Assembly (NCBI GenBank): GCA_030838885.1
Contig: JAUZEU010000582.1
Location: forward strand, 1 to 15,209
DNA length: 15,209 bases
Direction of reading: 5' to 3'
Source: Bryobacterales bacterium
GTDB lineage: Bacteria > Acidobacteriota > Terriglobia > Bryobacterales > Bryobacteraceae
Shown here: in pieces, positions 1 through 6,647 of the stretch
Numbering within the stretch: position 1 is the stretch's first letter
Layout of the letters: each line of letters starts with the position of its first letter
Program-made: the position numbers and the translations under genes
The notes under the pieces: model-generated
The model's database searches: none
What the model saw: only the letters and a program-made list of their open reading frames with translations
What the model was told of the DNA's origin: nothing

Positions 1-357
1 TGAAGACATGTGGCGCCTGAATCGGGCGCGCACCATGGAAACAACATCTTCGCTGTCGGCGTGTCCGGCGCAATCGCCCACGCCAGATGTCGACAGGGCC
101 GAAGGGCAAGCCCCCGCCAGGCCCGCGACCAACTCGCCGATGGGAGCCCGCGACAAAGCCCCGCGGGAAGAAATCCTCCTGCCCGCCGCGAAATACACCC
201 CATGAAGCCAGTCTCCGCAATAAAACTAAACAGGGCACGCGGACACCGGGCCGCGTCTGCTCCGGGACGCGCAAATCGTCGGGGCCTAATTACTGCCAAA
301 CAACATCTTTATCCAAATCAAGGATGGTATACTTCAAGAGGATGGTGTTATCCTTCC

Positions 358-371
358 CCGCGAATTCGCGG
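358..371. promoter_or_regulatory. Perfect 14-bp palindrome in phoH leader
   Basis: CCGCGAATTCGCGG is a perfect inverted repeat with no spacer. It lies about 25 bases downstream of a TATACT hexamer (328-333) and about 120 bases before the phoH start. The placement would suit an operator for a dimeric repressor or the base of an RNA hairpin. The symmetry is seen directly; the function is inferred. Confidence 0.3.
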
Positions 372-471
372 CAATATCGTACTTCCCCAACAGCACAACA
401 CCAGCCCCCTGCGTTTTTTCACCAGTTCTCTGGTCAAGCTTGATGTACCTCTCTCACAACCAATCTCTCCC

Positions 472-477
472 AGGAGG
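472..477 (+). promoter_or_regulatory. Shine-Dalgarno that supports the phoH start
   Basis: AGGAGG is a full anti-SD match and the strongest ribosome-binding site in the window. It ends 15 bases before the ATG at 493, which is longer than usual. No other in-frame ATG, GTG or TTG follows closer to it, and the protein becomes PhoH-like from that ATG, so it fixes the start rather than the longer upstream frame. Confidence 0.6.
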
Positions 478-492
478 ACGACTTCCAAACAA

Positions 493-1533
493 ATGAAAAC
501 AAATGTGCAGGTCAGCCGCGGCATTGAGAATCTCTTTGGCACTCAGGACGAAAACATCCGGCTCATTGAGCTCGGCCTGAATGTCACCACGAAGCTGGGG
601 AATGACACCATCGAAATCGATGGCGAAGCACCCGACGTCGCCCGCGCCGAACAGATCTTTGAGGATTATTTCGCGCTCGTACGCGAAGGCCAGGTCTTCA
701 AGAACGGCGATCTCAATGGCCTCCTCCGCGTGGTCACCGCCGACCCCGACGTTACGCTCCGCAACCTCGTCAACAGCGGCAAGCAGCGCAGCTTCGGCAA
801 GAAAATTCTCGCGCCCAAGACGGTCACGCAGCGCCGTTACCTCGAAGCTATCGAACGCAATGACCTCACCTTCGGCATCGGCCCCGCCGGCACGGGCAAA
901 ACCTATCTCGCAGTCGCCATGGCCATTCAGGCGCTCGTCAGCAAGCGCGTCAGCCGCATCATCCTTACGCGTCCGGCCGTCGAAGCCGGAGAGCGGCTCG
1001 GCTTCCTCCCCGGCACACTTCAGGAGAAGGTCGATCCGTATCTCCGCCCGCTTTATGATGCGCTCTACGACATGCTGGAAGCCGAGAAGGTGGAAAAGCT
1101 CCTCGAACGCCTCTCCATCGAAGTTGCGCCACTGGCCTTCATGCGCGGCCGCACGCTGAACGACAGTTTCATTATTCTCGATGAAGCGCAGAACACCACA
1201 ACCGAACAAATGAAGATGGTGCTCACCCGGCAGGGCTTCAACTCCAAAATGGTGGTCACCGGCGACCTTACCCAAATGGATTTGCCGAACAACAAACGCA
1301 GCGGTCTGCTCGAAGCGGTTGAGGTCCTGCGCGGCGTCGAGGGCATCTCGTTCATCCACTTCGATGAACGTGACGTGGTGCGCCACAGCCTCGTGCAGCG
1401 CATCGTGCGCGCTTACGAAAAGTACAACGAAGGTCCTTCGGGCAACCAGCTCTCGCTGAAACTGGCCGACCCCCTTCTTGTGCCTGAACGGCTTACCCCT
1501 GCGCCGGAACCCTTAAACGCCGGCACTCAATGA
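493..1533 (+). CDS. phoH: PhoH-like ATPase (YbeZ type)
   Basis: This 346-residue cytoplasmic P-loop ATPase belongs to the PhoH/YbeZ family, which is linked to RNA metabolism together with YbeY. The N-terminal 115 or so residues form a KH-like RNA-binding segment typical of bacterial PhoH. The ATPase core follows, with Walker A GPAGTGKT at residues 130-137, a family LTRPAVEAGE segment near 160, Walker B ILDEAQN with D230-E231, and a sensor-like VVTGDLTQMDLP segment near 255. The length fits the family. The frame is open further upstream, but those residues do not resemble PhoH, and AGGAGG at 472-477 supports the ATG at 493. It overlaps ybeY by 4 bases (ATGA), so translation is probably coupled. 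It is the first gene of a seven-gene + strand run. The family assignment is secure; the exact start is likely. Confidence 0.95.
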   Translation: MKTNVQVSRGIENLFGTQDENIRLIELGLNVTTKLGNDTIEIDGEAPDVARAEQIFEDYFALVREGQVFKNGDLNGLLRVVTADPDVTLRNLVNSGKQRSFGKKILAPKTVTQRRYLEAIERNDLTFGIGPAGTGKTYLAVAMAIQALVSKRVSRIILTRPAVEAGERLGFLPGTLQEKVDPYLRPLYDALYDMLEAEKVEKLLERLSIEVAPLAFMRGRTLNDSFIILDEAQNTTTEQMKMVLTRQGFNSKMVVTGDLTQMDLPNNKRSGLLEAVEVLRGVEGISFIHFDERDVVRHSLVQRIVRAYEKYNEGPSGNQLSLKLADPLLVPERLTPAPEPLNAGTQ

Positions 1534-1964
1534 AATCCGAGCCGCACATAACTTACCGGCGCAAGCCGGCCACCCTCGATAGCGCTTCCCTCGAGAGCTA
1601 TGCGTTGGTTCTCCAGGACCGCGTGGCAAAACGCCGTGAATACCACTGCCTCATCACCACCGATGCGGAACTGCAAACTCTAAACCGGGAGTTCCGGGGC
1701 AAAGACTATCCAACGGATGTCCTGTCCTTCCCGGGCACCGCGCCGTACCTGGGCGACATCGCCATCTCACTGCATCGAGCCCGCGCGCAGGCACGCCAGT
1801 TCAATCACTCGCTCGATGACGAACTTCGCATCCTGCTCCTCCACGGCGTGCTTCATCTCACAGGTTTGGATCACGAATCCGACACGGGGCAGATGGCCCG
1901 CGCCGAGCAACGCTGGCGCAAAAAACTGACTCTGCCCACCAGTCTAACGGAGCGCTCGAAGTAA
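1530..1964 (+). CDS. ybeY: Endoribonuclease/rRNA maturation factor YbeY
   Basis: YbeY is a small zinc-dependent protein needed for 16S rRNA 3'-end maturation and 70S ribosome quality control. The 144-residue product has the diagnostic zinc-binding motif HGVLHLTGLDH, with H105, H109 and H115 as ligands. The conserved YPTDVLSFP segment lies at residues 60-68, and GDIAIS follows near 75-80. The ATG overlaps the phoH stop by 4 bases and no separate Shine-Dalgarno is evident, so it is probably translated by coupling. YbeY is known to work with the Era GTPase and is encoded beside PhoH (YbeZ) and CorC (YbeX) in Escherichia coli. All three are its neighbours here. Confidence 0.96.
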   Translation: MKSEPHITYRRKPATLDSASLESYALVLQDRVAKRREYHCLITTDAELQTLNREFRGKDYPTDVLSFPGTAPYLGDIAISLHRARAQARQFNHSLDDELRILLLHGVLHLTGLDHESDTGQMARAEQRWRKKLTLPTSLTERSK

Positions 1965-3263
1965 ATGCTTCTCATCGCGCTGGCACTGCTTTTCGTCCTG
2001 ATCATTCTCTTCACGGCCATTCAGACTTTCTATCTGGAAGGCATGCGCCTCCGCACGCGTGAACAGCCTTCGCTCCAGTACTTCAAATCCGACCTTGAGC
2101 CGCGCCTCAACCTCCGTTCGGAAGAAGGCGCCCTCACCTTCTCACTCTGGAAACACACCTGCCTTGTGGTTTTCGGCGTCCTTGTCCTGGCCCAAACCAT
2201 CGACGGCGGAACGCTCAAATTTCCGGAACTCCTCGAAGGCATTGCCACGGCCTGGCTCGCAATGCTCGTCTGCTCTTACCTCATCCCTCAGTTACTCTTC
2301 CGGCGCACCTCCGGCCACTGGCTGAATGCCCTCCTGCCCTTCTACACGGCCAGCGCGCTCATCTTCCGCCCCATCGTTCTCGGGCTCGGCTTCCTTCATT
2401 CACTGCTCGATATTGTAAAGCCGGAACCCGCTAATGAAGACGCAGCGACTGCCGCTGAAAACATTGACGCGCTCATTACCGCCGGCACCGAAGAAGGCCT
2501 TATCGAAGAGGATGACCGCAGGCTCATTCAGTCCGTGGTGGCCTTCGGGGACAAAACAGTGCGCGAGATCATGACCCCGCGTCCCAATATGGTGACCATT
2601 CAGGCCGACCAGACGCTCGAAGCTCTCCACGAACTGGTAGTCAACGAACAGTACTCGCGCATTCCTGTGTGGCAGACCTCCATTGACGACATCATAGGCT
2701 TCGTCCACGTTCGCGACATGTTCGAAGTGGCCGAAGTCAGCCGCAAAACCCGCACCGTCCGCGAACTGATGCGCCCTATTCGTTACGTGCCCGAAACCAA
2801 GCCCGTTGACGATCTGATGCGCGAAATGCAGCAGGAAGGCGCTCACATGGTCATCGTCATCGACGAGTATGGCAACACCGCCGGACTCGCGACCATGGAA
2901 GATCTCGTCGAGGTAATCCTCGGCGAAATTCGCGACGAACATGAGCCGGGGTCCGACGTAACCGATGATGGAAATGGTGGCTATATAGTGTCCGGCAATT
3001 TCGACGTCTCCCGCATTTCCGACTACCTGGAGTTCCGTCCCGAAGAAGAAGTATCCTCAGCGACCGTCGGAGGTCTTGTGATGGAATGGCTCGGGCATGT
3101 TCCCAAACCCGGTGAGGCAGTCGAACGGGACGGCATCCGCGCGGAGGTACTGGCCAGTGACGGAATGCGCATCGAGAAGGTCCGCCTCAGCCCTGCCACC
3201 CCGCCCATCACCCATACCAATGTGCTTCATCTGAACGGCGATACCCTCGGAGAAAGCGCATGA
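1965..3263 (+). CDS. CorC/HlyC-family CBS-domain membrane protein (YbeX-like)
   Basis: This 432-residue inner-membrane protein has an N-terminal DUF21/CNNM-like region with about four hydrophobic segments (roughly 1-19, 63-80, 94-112, 123-148). Two CBS domains follow, at about 198-258 (begins VREIMTPR) and 264-322 (begins VRELMRPI, contains VIDEYGNTAGLATMEDLVE). A CorC_HlyC domain at about 338-415 ends the fold. Relatives bind adenine nucleotides through the CBS pair and are tied to Mg2+/Co2+ efflux; YbeX is also linked to ribosome maturation. The ATG directly follows the ybeY stop (TAAATG), and GGAG at 1949-1952 is a plausible ribosome-binding site. The membrane part is divergent: the usual small-residue/Glu signature of the first helix and the Glu-x-x-Pro-Lys-like motif are not evident. 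Transport activity is therefore uncertain. Confidence 0.9.
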   Translation: MLLIALALLFVLIILFTAIQTFYLEGMRLRTREQPSLQYFKSDLEPRLNLRSEEGALTFSLWKHTCLVVFGVLVLAQTIDGGTLKFPELLEGIATAWLAMLVCSYLIPQLLFRRTSGHWLNALLPFYTASALIFRPIVLGLGFLHSLLDIVKPEPANEDAATAAENIDALITAGTEEGLIEEDDRRLIQSVVAFGDKTVREIMTPRPNMVTIQADQTLEALHELVVNEQYSRIPVWQTSIDDIIGFVHVRDMFEVAEVSRKTRTVRELMRPIRYVPETKPVDDLMREMQQEGAHMVIVIDEYGNTAGLATMEDLVEVILGEIRDEHEPGSDVTDDGNGGYIVSGNFDVSRISDYLEFRPEEEVSSATVGGLVMEWLGHVPKPGEAVERDGIRAEVLASDGMRIEKVRLSPATPPITHTNVLHLNGDTLGESA

Positions 3264-4168
3264 GCCATCGCTCCGGCTTCGTATCGATCCTCGGCCGCCC
3301 TAACGCAGGCAAATCGACCCTGCTAAACGCTCTTGTCGGCCAGAAAGTGTCTATCGTCGCCGATAAGCCCCAAACCACCCGCACCGCGATTCAGGGCGTG
3401 ATGACCACTGAAGAATCGCAGGTGATCTTCGTCGATACCCCCGGCATTCACAAGTCCGATTCCACCATTAACAAGCGTATGATGGAGTCCGTCCGCGCCT
3501 CTCTCGAAGAACGCGATCTCATCATCTACGTGGTGGATGCCACCGAGCGCTTTGGCGAAGAGGACCGGCGAGCGCTGTCCATGCTGCGCCCCAACGGACC
3601 GCCTGTTGTGTTAGTGTTCAACAAAATCGACGCCGTCCGCGCCAAGCACGACCTGCTCCCCCTGATGGACGAATACAGCAAGCAATTTGACTTCGTCGCC
3701 ACCCTGCCCATCTCCGCTCTCAAAGACGACGGTCTGGAAAAGCTTCGCCAGGAAGTTATCAGCAGGATGCCCGAAGGCCCGGAATATTTCCCGCCAGACC
3801 ATGTGACCGACCAACCCGCCCGCTTCCTCGCGGCCGAACTGATTCGTGAGAAAATCCTGACCGCCACCCGCCAGGAAATTCCCCACGCCACTACGGTGAT
3901 TATCGATAAGTGGGAAGAAACGCCGGCCATCGTCCGCATGTACGCCACCATCTACGTGGAGCGTGACGGCCAAAAGGCCATAATCATCGGCGCGAAGGGA
4001 GCGATGCTGAAGAAAATCGGGACCCTTGCCCGCGAGGAGATGGAATCCATCTTCGGGATCCGTATTTATCTGGATCTCCACGTGAAAGTCGAATCCCGCT
4101 GGCGCGAAAGCGCTGCCTTTCTCAATACGCTCGACTGGCGTACAATGGCCGGTAGGGATGATAAATAA
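3260..4168 (+). CDS. era: GTPase Era
   Basis: Era is an essential GTPase that binds the 3' end of 16S rRNA and checks 30S subunit maturation. The 302-residue protein has every GTPase motif: G1 GRPNAGKST at residues 12-20, the switch I segment with QTTR at 38-41, G3 DTPG at 59-62, G4 NKID at 121-124 and G5 SAL at 152-154. The C-terminal KH domain carries IIGAKG (GAKG at 244-247) and the typical ending with VKVESRWRES. GGAG at 3249-3252 stands 7 bases before the ATG. The gene overlaps corC by 4 bases (ATGA). Length and motif order are normal for Era. Its place directly after ybeY and corC matches its known partnership with YbeY. Confidence 0.98.
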   Translation: MSHRSGFVSILGRPNAGKSTLLNALVGQKVSIVADKPQTTRTAIQGVMTTEESQVIFVDTPGIHKSDSTINKRMMESVRASLEERDLIIYVVDATERFGEEDRRALSMLRPNGPPVVLVFNKIDAVRAKHDLLPLMDEYSKQFDFVATLPISALKDDGLEKLRQEVISRMPEGPEYFPPDHVTDQPARFLAAELIREKILTATRQEIPHATTVIIDKWEETPAIVRMYATIYVERDGQKAIIIGAKGAMLKKIGTLAREEMESIFGIRIYLDLHVKVESRWRESAAFLNTLDWRTMAGRDDK

Positions 4169-4451
4169 GCGGCTGGGCCTGTCACTCGTACTTTTTCTGA
4201 GCTTGTTGCTCACTGTCCAGGCCGCCACTAAGCCCGTTACAGACGACTTTATCAGCGACACTGTCCGCCAAAAGCTCGCTGCCGACTCGCTCGTCAAAGG
4301 CGGCGCCATCGACGTGGAAGTTAAGGATGGCACCGTGACCCTCAAAGGCAAGGTTCAGGAGCCGAAGCAGAAAGACAAGGCTGAGCGGATCGCAAAGAAA
4401 GTGAACGGCGTTAAAACCGTCGTCAACGAGATCAAGATAGAGAAGCCGTGA
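4158..4451 (+). CDS. Secreted single BON-domain protein
   Basis: The 97-residue product starts with a clear signal peptide: positively charged MINKR, then a leucine-rich core, with likely cleavage after VQA near residue 22. The remaining 75 residues form one BON domain, the fold of OsmY and of secretin and channel partners, with the pattern IDVEVKDGTVTLKGKV and later VNGVKTVVNEIKI. BON domains are thought to bind phospholipid or envelope surfaces, so a periplasmic role is likely, but the exact job is unknown. The gene overlaps the end of era by 11 bases and its stop overlaps the next GTG by 4 bases, so it is part of the same transcript. The purine-rich stretch just before the ATG is too close for an ideal ribosome-binding site, which also suggests coupling. 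Confidence 0.85.
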   Translation: MINKRLGLSLVLFLSLLLTVQAATKPVTDDFISDTVRQKLAADSLVKGGAIDVEVKDGTVTLKGKVQEPKQKDKAERIAKKVNGVKTVVNEIKIEKP

Positions 4452-5320
4452 TCCGGGCGCTTTTCGTCTCCGTCCTCGCGCTTGGTCTCCTGGGCGCGCA
4501 GGATTTCGACAATCTCCAGGCCGAGCGCGTCGCCACCAACCTTCAGTACGCCGATGGACTCGTCTGGTCCCGCTCCGGCTTTCTCGTCTTCTCCGATGTC
4601 CTGAAGAAGCGGCTCTACCGCCTCGATCCAGGCAAGCCGCCCAGCCCCACCAACGACAATAACAGTGGCGCACAGGGCCTCACGTACGACGCCCAGGAAC
4701 GCCTCTACATCTGTGAACCCCTGAACCGCCGTATTATGCGGATGGATCGCAAAGGCAAGCAGGACACGCTGGTGGATAGCTTCCAGGGCAAGAAGTTCAA
4801 CGCGCCCAACGACATCGTGGTGCGCAAAGACGGGCACGTCTACTTCACTGACCCTGCCTTCGCCGGCGCCATCGATACCCGCGAACTCGACTTCAACGGC
4901 ATCTTCCACATCACACCGAAGGGGGACATTGACGTCCTTGCAAAGTGGCAAACGCGCCCCAACGGCATCGCCCTCTCGGGGGATGGCAAGACCCTCTACG
5001 TCACCGATTCGGACCGGCACGCCGTCGTCGCGTTCGACCTCGACAACCACTCCGGCAGCGCCACGAATCAGCGCGATGTGATCAGGAACATCAACGGAGT
5101 CCCCGGCGGCCTTCGCACGGATGTCACAGGCCGCTTGTATGTTGCCGCGCGAGGGCTCGGCGTCTACGCCCCCGATGGCAAACTGCAGCACCAGTTGCTC
5201 GCCGGAGAGGTCATCACCAACGTGGCCTTCGGAGACCCCGACTTTGAAACCCTCTACGTTGCCGGCCGCAAGGCTATCTACAAGATCCGCCTGGGCGTTA
5301 AGGGAGCGCTCCAGTATTAG
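4448..5320 (+). CDS. Secreted SMP-30/gluconolactonase-like beta-propeller
   Basis: This 290-residue protein begins at a GTG that overlaps the BON gene stop (GTGA). It has a signal peptide of about 17 residues (MIRALFVSVLALGLLGA). The rest looks like a six-bladed propeller of the SMP-30/gluconolactonase/LRE family. Recognisable blocks are DGLVW at 36-40, FNAPNDIVVRKDG at 117-129, YFTDP at 132-136, PNGIALSGDGKTLYVTDS at 171-188 and GGLRTDVTGRLYVA at 220-233. By analogy with human SMP-30 the metal would be held by Glu18, Asn154 and Asp204. Here these correspond to D36, N172 and G220, so one ligand appears to be missing. It may be a weak or altered hydrolase, or a binding protein. The fold is confident; substrate and activity are not. 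Confidence 0.85.
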   Translation: MIRALFVSVLALGLLGAQDFDNLQAERVATNLQYADGLVWSRSGFLVFSDVLKKRLYRLDPGKPPSPTNDNNSGAQGLTYDAQERLYICEPLNRRIMRMDRKGKQDTLVDSFQGKKFNAPNDIVVRKDGHVYFTDPAFAGAIDTRELDFNGIFHITPKGDIDVLAKWQTRPNGIALSGDGKTLYVTDSDRHAVVAFDLDNHSGSATNQRDVIRNINGVPGGLRTDVTGRLYVAARGLGVYAPDGKLQHQLLAGEVITNVAFGDPDFETLYVAGRKAIYKIRLGVKGALQY

Positions 5321-5753
5321 CGAATCGCGCCGCTATCCGCCGCGGCCCGTTCTCGGCGTGGGTGCGCTGATCATTGAGGACAACCGGATCCTGCTCGTGG
5401 AACGTGGCAAAGAGCCGCTCAAGGGCTACTGGTCTCTGCCGGGCGGAGCCGTCGAAACCGGTGAGAGTCTCGAATTTGCCATGCGACGGGAAGTCCGCGA
5501 AGAGACAGGACTGGAGGTCGAAGTCCTCTGTCTGCTGGAGGTGTTCGAGCGCATCATCCGCGATGCCGCATCTCAACCCGAATACCACTTCGTCCTGATG
5601 GACTATCTTTGCCGCCCCGCAGGCGGCACGCTCGCCGCTGCAGACGACGCCAGCCGGGTCGAGTGGTTCACGGAAGCTGAGATAGTGGACATCAGGATCA
5701 CCGAAGGCACTCCTGCCGTAATCGCAAAGGCATTCCGCCGGATTCAGCGGTAG
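5316..5753 (+). CDS. Nudix hydrolase, probable ATT start
   Basis: This is a Nudix (MutT-like) pyrophosphohydrolase acting on a nucleoside-diphosphate-linked substrate that cannot be named. The Nudix box is perfect: with the start used here, G44, E50 and REVREETGL at 58-66 fit GX5EX7REUXEEXGU. ADP-ribose or NADH-type relatives often share the YPPRPVLGVGALI opening seen at residues 7-19. That opening lies upstream of the first in-frame GTG (5358), and no ATG, GTG or TTG start lies between it and the end of the previous gene. ATT at 5316 overlaps the upstream TAG and has GGAG at 5303-5306 nine bases before it, so I choose it, giving 145 residues. The last 10 bases overlap the convergent acyltransferase gene. 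The family is certain; the start is tentative. Confidence 0.88.
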   Translation: MSESRRYPPRPVLGVGALIIEDNRILLVERGKEPLKGYWSLPGGAVETGESLEFAMRREVREETGLEVEVLCLLEVFERIIRDAASQPEYHFVLMDYLCRPAGGTLAAADDASRVEWFTEAEIVDIRITEGTPAVIAKAFRRIQR

Positions 5754-6646
5754 AGGCTGCTCTCACCAGCAGGCCGGGTCTTCCAGCGACGGTGGATCCA
5801 CAGCCACTGGTCCGGGTTCTGGCGTATGGCCGCCTCGATCGCCGCCTGCACGCGCGCGGTATCCTGCTCGGCATCGCCGGTTATCTCAACCTCGGGATAA
5901 AACCGAAGGATGTACTTCCGCTCTGTCTCGCTCCACACGGCGAACCCCGGGATCACAGCCGCACCACTCCGCGCCGCCAGCTTTGCGAACGTCAGATTTG
6001 TGCAGGCCGGCTTCCCGAAGAACGGCACGAACACGCCGTTATCGACGGCTGCATTCTGGTCTACCAAAATGCCGACCGGCTCGTTTCCGCGAACAGCGTG
6101 AAGAATGGATCGGGCGAAATCCCGCTTCGAGAGCAGTTTGTTCCCGGACATTGCCCGCCGCTTCTCCACCAGATCGTCGATCAGAGGATTGTCCAGTCGC
6201 CGGACCACCACATTCATCGGCTCGGTCAGCAGCGCATGAGCGTAGGCGCTTAATTCCCAATTGCCCAGATGAGCCGTCGCGAAGAGCACACCGTTTCCGC
6301 GCGCCTTGGCGCGCTCATAGTGCTCAAACCCTTCATAGCGGATCCACTCGCCCACGTTCCCGGAGTTGATCTCCGGAAAACGCGCCATCGACACCAGCAG
6401 CCTCCCGATGGAGGCATACACCCCGTCAATCGTGGCCCGCCGCCATCCCTTGTCTTTGTCCGGATACGCGAAGCTCAGGTTTGTCTCGGCTGTTTGCCGC
6501 AGCCGCGGAACCACCCAATCGAGCAGTCTGGCGTAGATCCCGCCCAGCCGGTCTGCCATCGGGCACGGTGAGCGCTCCAGCGAATACACAACCGCTCTTG
6601 CCAGGCACGCTTCCAGCCGGTTACGAAGAGCAGATCTCGATTTCAA
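5744..6646 (-). CDS. Lysophospholipid/lipid A acyltransferase (HtrB/LpxL family)
   Basis: The protein belongs to the LpxL/LpxM (HtrB/MsbB) late acyltransferases, which add a secondary acyl chain to lipid A at the inner membrane. With a TTG start at 6646 it has 300 residues, close to the family norm. The catalytic HX4E motif is HLGNWE (H126, E131). RRLDNP follows at 149-154, DQN at 196-198, VFVPFFGKPA at 205-214 and the C-terminal WIHRRWKTRP at 283-292. The TTG lies one base after the mnmA stop, and its LKSRSALRNRLE opening looks like relatives. An ATG at 6682 would add 12 residues that overlap mnmA and look non-native. It is third in a - strand operon behind mnmA. The acyl donor, and whether lipid A or another lipid is the acceptor, cannot be told from sequence. 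Confidence 0.9.
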   Translation of the reverse strand: MKSRSALRNRLEACLARAVVYSLERSPCPMADRLGGIYARLLDWVVPRLRQTAETNLSFAYPDKDKGWRRATIDGVYASIGRLLVSMARFPEINSGNVGEWIRYEGFEHYERAKARGNGVLFATAHLGNWELSAYAHALLTEPMNVVVRRLDNPLIDDLVEKRRAMSGNKLLSKRDFARSILHAVRGNEPVGILVDQNAAVDNGVFVPFFGKPACTNLTFAKLAARSGAAVIPGFAVWSETERKYILRFYPEVEITGDAEQDTARVQAAIEAAIRQNPDQWLWIHRRWKTRPAGESSLYR

Positions 6647-6647
6647 C

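Larger units (their letters stand above)
1..492. other. Region without a convincing gene; probable phoH leader
   Basis: This stretch of nearly 500 bases precedes the preferred phoH start. Several short reading frames stay open on both strands in the first 205 bases, but that is expected where GC is high, and none gives a recognisable protein. The phoH frame is open upstream almost to the window edge, but its translation is Pro/Arg-rich and unlike PhoH. From about 230 onward the base composition becomes more mixed and several structure-like signals appear: a GC-rich inverted repeat at 237-256 (6-bp arms ACGCGG/CCGCGT, 8-base loop), a TATACT hexamer at 328-333, a perfect palindrome at 358-371, a small hairpin at 421-434 (ACCAG-TTCT-CTGGT) and AGGAGG at 472-477. 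I read it as a promoter and leader region. No good -35 box stands 16-18 bases before TATACT, so the promoter is a guess. Confidence 0.5.

Noticed and set aside
8..205. Short + strand frame of 65 residues at the left edge
   Set aside because: Low-complexity Pro/Ala-rich translation with no motif and no ribosome-binding site.
1..227. - strand gene running off the left edge (one frame reads ...EDVVSMVRARFRRHMSS)
   Set aside because: All three - strand frames lack stops here because of base composition, so openness means little, and no family is recognisable. Sequence left of the window would decide.
309..317. DnaA-box-like TTATCCAAA, with another TTATCC at about 349
   Set aside because: Only two partial matches, no cluster or AT-rich element, and far from the skew switch at 8.9 kb. 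Not evidence for an origin.
10..492. Extended N-terminus for phoH, about 160 extra residues
   Set aside because: The added sequence is Pro/Arg-rich, unlike PhoH, and the AGGAGG and the PhoH-like region both point to the ATG at 493.
454..1386. Long - strand frame antisense to phoH
   Set aside because: It is the mirror of a strongly coding gene; its His/Asp/Glu-rich translation has no motif.
5121..5315. Upstream extension of the Nudix gene into the propeller gene
   Set aside because: It would overlap a well-supported gene by about 200 bases, and the added Ser/Pro-rich residues are unlike Nudix proteins.
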